From: Prevotella communis
GTDB lineage: Bacteria; Bacteroidota; Bacteroidia; Bacteroidales; Bacteroidaceae
NCBI RefSeq assembly: GCF_022024115.1
Contig: NZ_CP091792.1
Span: forward strand, 62,001 to 126,000
Length of the DNA stretch: 64,000 nt
Direction of reading: 5' to 3'
Part shown: piece by piece, positions 1 to 6,860 of the stretch
Position numbering within the stretch: the stretch's first letter is position 1
How the letters are laid out: the number at the start of each line of letters is the position of its first letter
Program-made: the position numbers and the translations under genes
Notes under the pieces: model-generated
The model's input: the letters and a program-made list of their open reading frames with translations, nothing else
What the model was told of the DNA's origin: nothing
The model's database searches: none

Positions 1-1698
1 AGGCTCACGATGACTGATGGCCACCGTGGCGAAGGCGGTGTGACTGTACATATCGACGAGCTTCTTGAATGGGCTGTAGTGCCACTTGATACCCACCTTG
101 GGGTTCACGAAGTTGTACTTCTCGTCGATGTCCAGCGTCTGGTTGTGCCACAGGCCGTCGGTACCCTCCACAAAACGGTCGTTGATACCATCTGTCTTGT
201 AGTTCACACGACGGTACTGCACATCGCCCGTCAGATACCATTCATCAGCAGCCCAGTCGTTGGTCAACTGATAGTCGCCTTTCACATAGATGCTGCCATC
301 AAACTTCTTTGCGTCAGAATCGTAGTATTTGTGGTCGCCATTGGCCAGATACTGCGTGCGCAGCGCCTCGTCCTTGATGTAGGTGATATAGCCGAAGTGG
401 TTGCCATTGAACTGCTGTACAGAGAGGCCGCCCACCACGTTCCAGCGACTGTCGTTGTAGCGCAGGTGGCCCACCAGTCCGTAGGCATCCTGCTCCAGTC
501 CCTTCTTGCGCACGAAGTCGGTCTTGGTGTTGGTGCTCAGTCCGAACTTCTCGCCAGCCTTCTTATGGTAGCGGAACTCGTTATAGTAGCCATAGCCGTG
601 GGTATAGTGGAGCGAGGCTGAGGCCGACCATTTCTCGGAGAGCTGCAATGACAGCGAGAGGATGTTATGGTTCTGCCAGAAGTTATCCGTGGTTCTGGGC
701 CAGTAAGAGCCGTCGGCCATCTCCCAGCGATGTGTTACGTAGTTGCCGTTGGCATCTTTCTCAAACAGATTGCCGTTGCTGCCGTATGTCAGCGTCTCGT
801 AGAGCGTGTTATAGCGGCCCAGGCCAGCGTTGTAGAGGTCCTCATAGGTCTTGATACCTGTGGGCAGGTTATAGCTCCATGAACCGTCGTCCAGACAGCC
901 ATCCATGATACTATAGTCGTTGTCGCCGGCGGTGACGCCATTCCAGGCCTGACCCGTCTTCTCGAAATTGCCGATGTTCTTATAGCGGATCATGAAGTCA
1001 TTGCCCAACCAGGTCAGTCCGCCGTAGTAGGAACCGCTGCGTCCGTCGGTGCCGTGGATAAAGCCATCCGTGTTGGTCTCATGATAGGCACCATCGAAAA
1101 TCAGGTGGTTCCACAGCAGACCCGTGGAGAAGTTGCCACCCAGGTTATAGGTGTTGTAGGCACCGTACGAGGCCGACAGTTCGCCACCAGCCTTGCGCGA
1201 GGGGGCTTTTGTCTGCAGCGAGATGGCACCGCCAAAGGCACCGTCGCCATTAGTCGATGAGCCCACGCCGCGCTGAATCTCCACGCTGTTCAGTAGGGAG
1301 GCATAGCTGTTCATATTGGCCCAGAACACGCACTGGTCCTCGGGCGAGTTGAGGGGCACGCCGTCGATGGTCACGTTGATACGTGAGTCGCCAGCACCAC
1401 GAATGCGCATATAGGTGGTTCCTGTGCCCAGTCCGTTCTCACTCCATGCCAACACACCGGGTGTGCGAGCAAAGAGGAAAGGCAGCTCCTGACCGGAGTT
1501 GGAGAAATTGCTCAGTGTTTTCTCTGAGAGATAGACATGTGGTGTCCCCGTCGTTCTCGAACGTACACCATCTACTGTTACGCCCTGCAGCTTCAGCAAT
1601 TTGATGGAATCATTGGGAGTCCTCTTCAAATCGCCAGCGTTCTGGGCTGTTGCATTCATAGCGATGAATGCCGTTAATCCAAAAAGAATCTTTTTCAT
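1..1698 (-). CDS. TonB-dependent outer-membrane receptor, probable thiamine uptake (partial, C-terminus cut by window edge)
   Basis: The reading frame from the ATG at 1698 is open to the window edge, giving the first 566 residues. It begins with a signal peptide (MKKILFGLTAFIAMNATAQ), goes straight into a plug domain without a carboxypeptidase-like extension (RIRGAGDSRINVTIDGVPLN, then VEIQRGVGSSTNGDGAFGG) and continues into barrel strands rich in Tyr, Trp and Gly. TonB receptors of this type import scarce ligands through the outer membrane using TonB/ExbBD energy. The ligand is inferred from the leader: a TPP riboswitch lies between the promoter and the start codon, and thiamine-riboswitch-controlled TonB receptors are known from Bacteroides. 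The receptor assignment is firm; thiamine, a phosphate ester or a precursor remain possible ligands. Confidence 0.88.
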   Translation of the reverse strand, partial: MKKILFGLTAFIAMNATAQNAGDLKRTPNDSIKLLKLQGVTVDGVRSRTTGTPHVYLSEKTLSNFSNSGQELPFLFARTPGVLAWSENGLGTGTTYMRIRGAGDSRINVTIDGVPLNSPEDQCVFWANMNSYASLLNSVEIQRGVGSSTNGDGAFGGAISLQTKAPSRKAGGELSASYGAYNTYNLGGNFSTGLLWNHLIFDGAYHETNTDGFIHGTDGRSGSYYGGLTWLGNDFMIRYKNIGNFEKTGQAWNGVTAGDNDYSIMDGCLDDGSWSYNLPTGIKTYEDLYNAGLGRYNTLYETLTYGSNGNLFEKDANGNYVTHRWEMADGSYWPRTTDNFWQNHNILSLSLQLSEKWSASASLHYTHGYGYYNEFRYHKKAGEKFGLSTNTKTDFVRKKGLEQDAYGLVGHLRYNDSRWNVVGGLSVQQFNGNHFGYITYIKDEALRTQYLANGDHKYYDSDAKKFDGSIYVKGDYQLTNDWAADEWYLTGDVQYRRVNYKTDGINDRFVEGTDGLWHNQTLDIDEKYNFVNPKVGIKWHYSPFKKLVDMYSHTAFATVAISHREP

Positions 1699-1756
1699 TC
1701 CCTTTTTTTTAATGTTTAATCTTTAATCTTTAATAAGGGTTTTTTTGATATGCGTT

Positions 1757-1828
1757 CCATCCCTACGCCGGCATAATCCGGATCAGGTTAGAGGGTATTA
1801 TCTCAGCCCGAAACATCGGGCACCCCTT
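1757..1828 (-). ncRNA. TPP (thiamine pyrophosphate) riboswitch
   Basis: Read on the minus strand the core THI-box words occur in order: GGGGTGCCC, GGGCTGAGA, ACCCTCTAACCTGATCCGG, then ATGCCGGCGTAGGGA. These are the conserved pyrimidine-sensing and pyrophosphate-sensing elements of the TPP aptamer. The aptamer sits in the 5' leader of the receptor gene, about 60 nt before its ATG. The stretch between aptamer and ATG (1699-1749) holds CCCTT and AAGGG words able to pair around an A-rich loop, a possible expression platform. Confidence 0.95.
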
Positions 1829-1838
1829 GAATCGGCTG

Positions 1839-1846
1839 CAAAGTTA
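1839..1846 (-). promoter_or_regulatory. Promoter -7 element of the riboswitch-receptor transcript
   Basis: TAACTTTG on the minus strand, matching the Bacteroidetes -7 consensus TAnnTTTG, just upstream of the riboswitch. Confidence 0.7.
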
Positions 1847-1847
1847 C

Positions 1848-1880
1848 AAAAAAATCCGCAAGCTACCAAGCCTGCGGATT
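1848..1880 (-). terminator. Rho-independent terminator of the thioredoxin gene
   Basis: A 12-bp stem (1853-1864 with 1869-1880, one G-U pair, loop of 4) followed on the minus strand by a run of T. It lies directly after the thioredoxin stop and abuts the receptor promoter, separating the two units. Confidence 0.85.
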
Positions 1881-1886
1881 AACTTT

Positions 1887-2480
1887 TTATTCTCCTAATA
1901 CCTCTTGTAACTTAGCTTGTAGAGCTTCGCCACGCAGAGCACGAGCTACGATCTTGCCCTGTGGGTCAATCAGCAGGTTATCTGGAATGGAGTTGACCTT
2001 GTATATCTTTCCACCCACACAGTCCCATGCTTTCAGGTCAGAGAGGTTTATCCACGGCATGTTGAGCGTCTGGATAGCATTGAGCCAGGCGTCTTTTTTA
2101 GAGTCGAATGATATGCCAACGATGTCCAGTCCCTTGGCGTGGAATTTCTCGTAGGCTGCTGTCACGTGAGGCATCTCTGCTCTGCAGGGACCGCACCAAG
2201 AAGCCCAGAAGTCAACGAGCACCCAGCGACCCTTACCTACGTATTCGCTCAACTTGTGCATCTTGCCTTCCGTATCGGCCATCTCGAAGTCCGTGAACTG
2301 CTGACCTATGAAGGCTGTCTTGGCATCTTTCTCGGCCTTCACCTGTTCTAACGTCTTTGCAGATTTCCCCACCACCTTAACCTTCTGCATAGGCACCGCC
2401 TTCTTGGCATTGTCCGTTGTTTGTGCGCTTGCTGGCAGACCTGCCACCAGAAGTGCTGCTAACCATAATACTTTTTTCAT
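1887..2480 (-). CDS. TlpA/ResA-type thiol-disulfide oxidoreductase (thioredoxin-like, periplasmic)
   Basis: 197 residues from the ATG at 2480, chosen because the protein then begins with a compact signal peptide (MKKVLWLAALLVAGLPASAQ); an ATG at 2513 would add 11 polar residues. The mature part carries the thioredoxin fold with the redox motif WCGPC near residue 97, preceded by LVDFWASWCGPC context and followed by a cis-Pro region (NSIPDNLLIDPQG) typical of the AhpC/TSA-Redoxin TlpA group. Such proteins reduce disulfides in exported proteins, for example in cytochrome maturation or in general periplasmic redox control. The N-terminal DUF4369 region found in many Bacteroides relatives is absent. 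The physiological partner cannot be read from the neighbourhood. Confidence 0.9.
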   Translation of the reverse strand: MKKVLWLAALLVAGLPASAQTTDNAKKAVPMQKVKVVGKSAKTLEQVKAEKDAKTAFIGQQFTDFEMADTEGKMHKLSEYVGKGRWVLVDFWASWCGPCRAEMPHVTAAYEKFHAKGLDIVGISFDSKKDAWLNAIQTLNMPWINLSDLKAWDCVGGKIYKVNSIPDNLLIDPQGKIVARALRGEALQAKLQEVLGE

Positions 2481-2525
2481 CCTTTTCTTTGTGTTGATTT
2501 GTTTATGTTTCAATATAGACTGATA

Positions 2526-3305
2526 TCATTTGGTATTTTTAAACTTCACAATGCAGTCAATACAAATTGCTTTTGAACTAACTTCGTCTATAAATACATT
2601 AGCGGGATGCATATCTTCTAGTGCAATTCGATCGGAGATGTAGTTTACACCTTGACCATCCCCGTTGTCGTGAAAGCCCTTTTCTGAAACGAGTGTGTCG
2701 ATTTCCTGCTTGGTAGCCAGTCTCAGACAGCGAACGTATGGCTGTGTCAGTATGATTCTAAACAGATTGTCAGAGTCGCGAGTAAAACCAAAGGCATTCA
2801 TTGCTGTCTCTGGAAATAGGCAATTGTGAAGTACAATAGCATCCAGCGCCTTGTCAGTAGTGGAATAAATAGATGTTCGCTCTTTGGTTACGGTGGGATA
2901 GCCTTCTTTATAGTACACTTTGGCCTCTGCACCTTGTGCAATCATGGGGCCATAGTTCTTCTGAAGGATGCTGTCAGAATTGTCAAACCACAATCCAGCT
3001 GCTCTTGCCCACTGCTCAATCAATTGCTCTTGTTTTTCGTCTATTTCCCAGTTAAATGGGTCTCCTTCGCGGCCTTCAGCATGGCAACTTGCTGTAATGC
3101 TTCTGCGCGCGTAGCTTGCGACGACGGACGCCCCAATGACAACCGCACCTGCCTTACAGAGGCCTGCATGCTCTTGTTCATTAAATCTAGAAAAATTTGT
3201 TCTTCCATTTTCTATATCGTTTATATATTCGTCTATAAGGTGTAGTGTTGACTTACTGAAGCCGTCAACATCAATCGCCTCATATATATCGTTGATATTA
3301 CTCAT
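2526..3305 (-). CDS. Solitary protein-kinase-fold protein resembling the kinase domain of phage polyvalent proteins
   Basis: 259 residues. A short hydrophobic patch (AGAVVIGASVVASYA, about 53-67) precedes a domain with kinase-like landmarks: QGAEAKVYY around 124-132 (glycine-loop/strand region), K141, a hinge-like RIILTQPYV segment, then LEDMHPANVFID (D231, H233, N236) resembling the catalytic loop of aminoglycoside-phosphotransferase-like kinases, and D250 in ICIDC standing for the metal-binding Asp. This pattern fits the serine/threonine/tyrosine kinase domain described from polyvalent phage proteins, but here it stands alone. Substrate is unknown. It has its own promoter and no phage genes beside it. 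Family call is inference from motifs. Confidence 0.55.
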   Translation of the reverse strand: MSNINDIYEAIDVDGFSKSTLHLIDEYINDIENGRTNFSRFNEQEHAGLCKAGAVVIGASVVASYARRSITASCHAEGREGDPFNWEIDEKQEQLIEQWARAAGLWFDNSDSILQKNYGPMIAQGAEAKVYYKEGYPTVTKERTSIYSTTDKALDAIVLHNCLFPETAMNAFGFTRDSDNLFRIILTQPYVRCLRLATKQEIDTLVSEKGFHDNGDGQGVNYISDRIALEDMHPANVFIDEVSSKAICIDCIVKFKNTK

Positions 3306-3331
3306 GAATATTTACCATATTATTCTGAGTG

Positions 3332-3339
3332 CAAAGATA
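3332..3339 (-). promoter_or_regulatory. Promoter -7 element of the kinase-fold gene
   Basis: TATCTTTG on the minus strand, 26 nt before the ATG at 3305. Confidence 0.6.
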
Positions 3340-3370
3340 GTAATTTTTCTTTTATCTTCTAAAATATTCT

Positions 3371-4822
3371 CTATATATTTTCATTTTTATATTTCTTCGA
3401 CTCCTCCAATATTCTGCGGAACACCCAGTCGTGATTGTAGAGAAAATCCTCAGTGTGCTGGCCGCCGTCGTAGAAGGTCTGGGTGCGCAGTTGCTCGATG
3501 GTCGGCCATACTTCTATCTCCACTTGGTCTTTGTAGTACGTCTCGGGATTGGCGGCATCGGCATCGGTTATCTCCAGCGTGATGGGATAGCGGTAGGAGA
3601 AGCGCGAATGGCGAAGGATGTCGCCCCACGGGGTGCCGCCGAGTCCGCCGAGGAAGCCGCTGGGTCGGCCTACGCTGACGAGGCGGTCGCTGCTGAGACA
3701 GGCGGAGAGAAGGGCGTAGGTGGAGGAGAAGATGTTGTGGTCAAACATGATGTAGATGGTGCCGCTGTAGCCGATAGTGCGGTCGCTGGGCTGCAGCGTG
3801 GTCTCGCTGTCCTCGTCGAGAAAGGCGGTGAGGCGGTCGCCATAGACCTTGATTTCGCGGGGGTCTGTGTATTCGCCACCGAGGACGCTGAGGTCTTTCA
3901 CGGCCTGCCGGATGCTATAATGCAGGGGGCGGTCGATGATGGCCGAGAGGACGCGGTGCCACGTCATGTCGTTGCCGCCGCCATTGCCGCGCACATCGAT
4001 GATGACGCGACGGATGGCCTTGCCCTTGTGACTGGCAATCTGGTTCTCAAGCCATTCGGCCTGGCCGATTTTCATCTCTGGGATGCGGATGTAGAGCGTG
4101 GAGTCGCGGTCGAAGTAGTTCACCTTGTAGGCTCCGTTGTCGGATTTGACGCGGGGTATGTTGTACGCCAGCCCCGTCATGTCGAAGGTCTGCGGCTTGC
4201 CGTCGATGACGACCGTCCACGTGAACTTGTCGGTCTTGTAGATGATGCGCGGGTCGAAGAGGCTGCTGGCCCACGCCTTCTTGTGCTTGAAGTCCCAGCG
4301 GTTGGCACTGTTCACACGGCTGTTGTACTTGGCCACGTACTTGTCAACGGGGATGCCGTTCACGTGGGTCAGTTCGGCGAAGAATGGGATGACCTCGGTG
4401 TCCTTGTCCTTGAAGCCAAGCGTCAGGTACTTGCCGTCGATGTAGAAAATGCCTTTGGCATTGGCATTGCCGTAGCGGAAGTGGTTCCTGTAGGCATCCA
4501 TCGTATGAGCCATAGCCACGGAGTCACGGGTCTGGTTGGGGCTGATATGCTTGTCGTTGCAGGCGGCGAGGGCGCGGAAGATGACGTCGTAGAAACCGCC
4601 GTCGCAGGTCACGGTGTCGATGTCGTGCCGTATGCGCCGCAGTTCCTTGGGGATGTCGATGCCCGTCACACGCTTGCGCACGGCAAAGTGCGGCACCTTC
4701 GTGGTCAGCGTCGTATAGAGCTGGTCGTAGTCCTCCAGCATCTGCTGCTTGGTGAGGACCTGTGCCGTCGCGGTCAGGGTGGCGGCGACGAGGATGATTG
4801 TGGTAATCGTTTTTTTGTACAT
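3371..4822 (-). CDS. S41-family (C-terminal-processing-like) peptidase, exported
   Basis: 483 residues with a signal peptide (MYKKTITTIILVAATLTATAQ). The C-terminal half has the S41 core: RRVIIDVRGNGGGND, then IYIMFDHNIFSSTYALLSACL, where the serine in the FSSTY segment sits at the nucleophile position, followed by VGRPSGFLGGLGG and RYPITLEITDAD. The N-terminal half (DYDQLYTTLTTKVPHFAVRK and so on) is the helical region seen in tail-specific-protease relatives of Bacteroidetes. It would act in the periplasm or at the surface on protein substrates. The usual catalytic Lys four residues after Ser is not obvious, so activity is uncertain. No promoter word is visible directly upstream. Confidence 0.75.
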   Translation of the reverse strand: MYKKTITTIILVAATLTATAQVLTKQQMLEDYDQLYTTLTTKVPHFAVRKRVTGIDIPKELRRIRHDIDTVTCDGGFYDVIFRALAACNDKHISPNQTRDSVAMAHTMDAYRNHFRYGNANAKGIFYIDGKYLTLGFKDKDTEVIPFFAELTHVNGIPVDKYVAKYNSRVNSANRWDFKHKKAWASSLFDPRIIYKTDKFTWTVVIDGKPQTFDMTGLAYNIPRVKSDNGAYKVNYFDRDSTLYIRIPEMKIGQAEWLENQIASHKGKAIRRVIIDVRGNGGGNDMTWHRVLSAIIDRPLHYSIRQAVKDLSVLGGEYTDPREIKVYGDRLTAFLDEDSETTLQPSDRTIGYSGTIYIMFDHNIFSSTYALLSACLSSDRLVSVGRPSGFLGGLGGTPWGDILRHSRFSYRYPITLEITDADAANPETYYKDQVEIEVWPTIEQLRTQTFYDGGQHTEDFLYNHDWVFRRILEESKKYKNENI

Positions 4823-4882
4823 TGGTCGTTATCTGTCGTATATCCTATATAACGGAGAGAAGAGGCGTTTATTATAAAAAGC

Positions 4883-5316
4883 TCAAAGACCGCTCATCTC
4901 TTCCTCGTATTTCAATGCCAGTCCGCCCTGACTGGTTTCCTTGTAGAGTGATGGCAGGTCGTGGCCGGTGCGCTTCATCACCTGCACCACATGGTCGAAC
5001 GATATGCGATGGGTGCCATCAGAAGTGATGGCATAGAGAATCGAGTCGGCAGCACGGGCATAGGCATACAGCATGCCACGCGTTTTGAGTGGCTCGCGGA
5101 AGTCCTGTGCCTTCAAATAGGTAGAGGCCGCCTTGCGTGGCAGTCCTAGCGGACCAGACCCTTGTCTGTTGCTGCCAGACTGCCATAGAGGGTTACTTCA
5201 AAACACTTTGCTTCAGGGTGACGTCCGGCGTAGATCTGCGCCGCTTTAGCTGGTCCCATCGTATGACTGCTTGATGGGCCTTTCCCAATACGGAATAGTT
5301 CTCTGAGTGATTTCAT
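4883..5316 (-). pseudogene. sdaA: L-serine dehydratase (single-chain) pseudogene with a large internal deletion
   Basis: The minus strand from the ATG at 5316 encodes 56 residues that match the family N-terminus (SLRELFRIGKGPSSSHTMGP, then FEVTLYGSLAATDKG) and hit a TAG at 5146-5148. In the next frame, from about 5145 to 4883, the sequence encodes the family C-terminus: RGMLYAYARAADSILYAITS, DGTHRISFDHVVQVMKRTGH and LYKETSQGGLAL. A full single-chain serine dehydratase has roughly 400 residues, so around 250 central residues, including most cysteines for the Fe-S cluster, are gone and the join is out of frame. A promoter word is still present upstream. Function is lost; the call as a remnant is firm. 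Confidence 0.85.
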
Positions 5317-5341
5317 ATGGGTTCATGTAAAAAAGAAGGTG

Positions 5342-5349
5342 CAAATTTA
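5342..5349 (-). promoter_or_regulatory. Residual promoter -7 element of the serine dehydratase remnant
   Basis: TAAATTTG on the minus strand, 25 nt before the ATG at 5316. Confidence 0.5.
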
Positions 5350-5499
5350 CGAAAGACGTCTCGCACTGCCATGAACCGTATTTATGTTTTTTGTTAGAGA
5401 TGCAGGGCTGCTGATAACTTGTTAGTAAACGGATAGGAAAAAGATGAATAGTATCAAGAATCGTGGTCTTTTCTTTCTGATTTGTCAGATGAGGCTTTA

Positions 5500-5532
5500 A
5501 AAAAAAGGCTGACATTCATGCTCGAATGTCAG
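5500..5532 (-). terminator. Rho-independent terminator after HU/smalltalk unit 1
   Basis: Nine-bp perfect stem CTGACATTC/GAATGTCAG (5509-5517 with 5524-5532), loop of 6, followed on the minus strand by eight T. Confidence 0.88.
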
Positions 5533-5547
5533 TCCTACTTTTGTCGT

Positions 5548-5643
5548 TTACATGCAGCTGGTCACGCCGAGTGCAGTGGCAATTGCCGACAGAATACTAA
5601 TCGTGGTTTGAATCACGAACTTCCATACTTCCTTGTTCTTCAT
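5548..5643 (-). CDS. Smalltalk micro-protein (copy 1)
   Basis: A 31-residue ORF: MKNKEVWKFVIQTTISILSA followed by IATALGVTSCM. It matches the pattern of the 'smalltalk' family of Bacteroidetes micro-proteins: basic start, one hydrophobic helix and a Cys near the end. Support comes from a second copy at 52897-52995 that differs at only a few positions and sits in the same place, downstream of an HU-like gene and before a terminator. The role of the family is unknown; a membrane or lipoprotein-like localisation is inferred from the helix and the terminal SC. Confidence 0.85.
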   Translation of the reverse strand: MKNKEVWKFVIQTTISILSAIATALGVTSCM

Positions 5644-5683
5644 GGTAATAATGTTTTAATTTCACACCGATAGATTATTTAAG

Positions 5684-5845
5684 TTCACACAGAAACCACA
5701 GATATCACAGAAATTGGCTGCGCCTCCAGTATTTGCAAAGCAAATAGAAATCACGGAAATCTTTCGACCACGGATTAATCGGATTCAGCGGATAAAGAAT
5801 CGCTGGCGATTCTCATTTCTGTGATTTCCGTGATTTCTGTGTGAG
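5684..5845. repeat. Imperfect long inverted repeat of the CACAGAAATCAC type
   Basis: Arms at 5684-5714 and 5814-5845 are complementary at about 27 of 30 positions, with a further AGAAATCACGGAAATC word inside the loop (5746-5761). The same word forms a perfect inverted repeat at 28253-28435. It lies between the smalltalk and HU genes and contains no ORF. Confidence 0.75.
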
Positions 5846-5866
5846 ATTATAACCTCTGTGCGAGGC

Positions 5867-6418
5867 TTAAGGATTGACGGGACCTCCGCCGTTGCCAGAT
5901 TCGGAGCTAGAACTGCCGCCGCCGTTCTCCGTGCCTCCGTTGTTCCCTGACTCCGTGTTTCCGTTCTCCGTCTCTTCGCCCGTCAGCTCGCTGTACAGCT
6001 GGGTGCTCAGCGTAGCGCCCTGTCGCATGGCGGAAGCCTTGTAGGCAGACTTCTTGCTCTGGTCGGCCAGGAAGGCGATGCCCAGGCGGGTGACATTCTC
6101 AGAGGCGCTGAAGTCCTTCGCGTCAGCAACGCCCTTGGAGGTGAGGACAGGGTAGAGGGTTCCGATGCCGTCAAGCTTCACCTTGTAGCCGTCGGCCAGC
6201 ATCTCCTGCATGCAACTCTTCAGCTTGGTGATCACACCGATGACCACGTCCTCGGTATAGATACTGCCGTGCTTCATGATGTGCTCGGCCATGTCGGTGA
6301 GTCGCATTGTGCCGCGATAGATAATCTTACCGTAGGTCTTCTTCACCTGCTGGCGCTGCTCGCCCTTCTTGCCCACAGTCACCTTGCGTTCCACCTTCTT
6401 AATTTCAATTGTTCCCAT
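5867..6418 (-). CDS. HU/IHF-like DNA-binding protein with Gly/Ser/Asn-rich tail (HU-HIG type), copy 1
   Basis: 183 residues. Residues 1-130 form an HU-like domain (MRLTDMAEHIMKHGSIYTED, then GVITKLKSCMQEMLADGYKV, KLDGIGTLYP), the extended N-terminal basic strand being typical of the Bacteroidetes HU-HIG group. The last 40 residues are a low-complexity tail (GNTESGNNGGTENGGGSSSS to GGGPVNP). It probably binds DNA as a dimer. A smalltalk gene follows on the same strand. A homologue with the same tail motif ESGNTESGNNGG and GGGPVNP ending lies at 53051-53533, so the unit is duplicated in this window. Target sites are unknown; the neighbouring iterons and palindrome are candidates. Confidence 0.9.
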   Translation of the reverse strand: MGTIEIKKVERKVTVGKKGEQRQQVKKTYGKIIYRGTMRLTDMAEHIMKHGSIYTEDVVIGVITKLKSCMQEMLADGYKVKLDGIGTLYPVLTSKGVADAKDFSASENVTRLGIAFLADQSKKSAYKASAMRQGATLSTQLYSELTGEETENGNTESGNNGGTENGGGSSSSESGNGGGPVNP

Positions 6419-6480
6419 AGTTTTTAATTTTGAGGTTTAAGGTTTGAGATTTGAGATTTATTTGTGTCGTTTTGAGAGAA
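6419..6480. repeat. Short word repeat before the HU start
   Basis: TTTGAGGTTTAAGGTTTGAG followed by ATTTGAGATTTA: an irregular tandem of a 7-8 nt word, one of several such word repeats in the window. Confidence 0.5.
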
Positions 6481-6537
6481 ACGGCGTGTTGCTTTCAGCG
6501 AGCCGGCGTTTTGCTGTCAGCGATACGGCGTGTTGCT
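6481..6537. repeat. Period-22 direct repeats in the HU leader
   Basis: Units begin at 6481, 6503 and 6525 with CGGCGTGTTGCTTTCAGCGA, CGGCGTTTTGCTGTCAGCGA and a third truncated CGGCGTGTTGCTC. They lie between the HU promoter word (6552-6559) and the HU start codon, in the transcribed leader, so they could be operator or mRNA-level control sites. Confidence 0.65.
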
Positions 6538-6551
6538 CATTTTTGACAATG

Positions 6552-6559
6552 CAAAGGTA
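6552..6559 (-). promoter_or_regulatory. Promoter -7 element of HU copy 1
   Basis: TACCTTTG on the minus strand, giving a leader of about 130 nt that contains the period-22 repeats. Confidence 0.65.
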
Positions 6560-6623
6560 CTACATTTCCATTGCGGTCTACGAATACATATCCAAGATTA
6601 TTTTGTCTATTTTTGTCTTGCGC

Positions 6624-6770
6624 GGTCATTTGGTCATTTGGTCATTTGTCAAAATCGAAAACTGACTGTCAAAATCCGCCACTATAATATAAATATTTAT
6701 ATTTATATATAGTGAGCAATGACCGCGTTCCCGAAATTGATTTTGACCAAATGACCTTGACCAAATGACC
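6624..6770. repeat. Iteron / AT-palindrome / inverted iteron array, locus 1
   Basis: Left part 6624-6656 is GGTCATTTGGTCATTTGG continued to GTCAAAATC. The right part 6739-6770 is its inverted copy (GATTTTGACCAAATGACC and so on, one unit shortened by a base). Between them lies an AT-only near-palindrome, 6681-6713, with 14-bp arms and one bulged base. The arrangement copies that at 53757-53923 but with a different iteron. The stretch has no plausible gene. Confidence 0.75.
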
Positions 6771-6860
6771 ACAGATTGTAAAATGATAAAAAGCCACTTT
6801 TTTGGAGAAGAAATCGGCGCAAAGATTCCAACCTTCTTCTCGCTTAAAACAACTCAAACA

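Noticed and set aside
3431-4852. A 473-residue open frame on the plus strand opposite the S41 peptidase gene
   Set aside because: It is rich in Val, Ala, Gly and Asp with no motif, a shadow of the codon bias of the real minus-strand gene, which has a signal peptide and S41 motifs.
5482-5673. Plus-strand 63-residue frame covering the smalltalk copy 1
   Set aside because: It spans a terminator hairpin and is the complement of a smalltalk gene whose second copy is preserved at 52897; the minus-strand reading is supported, this one is not.
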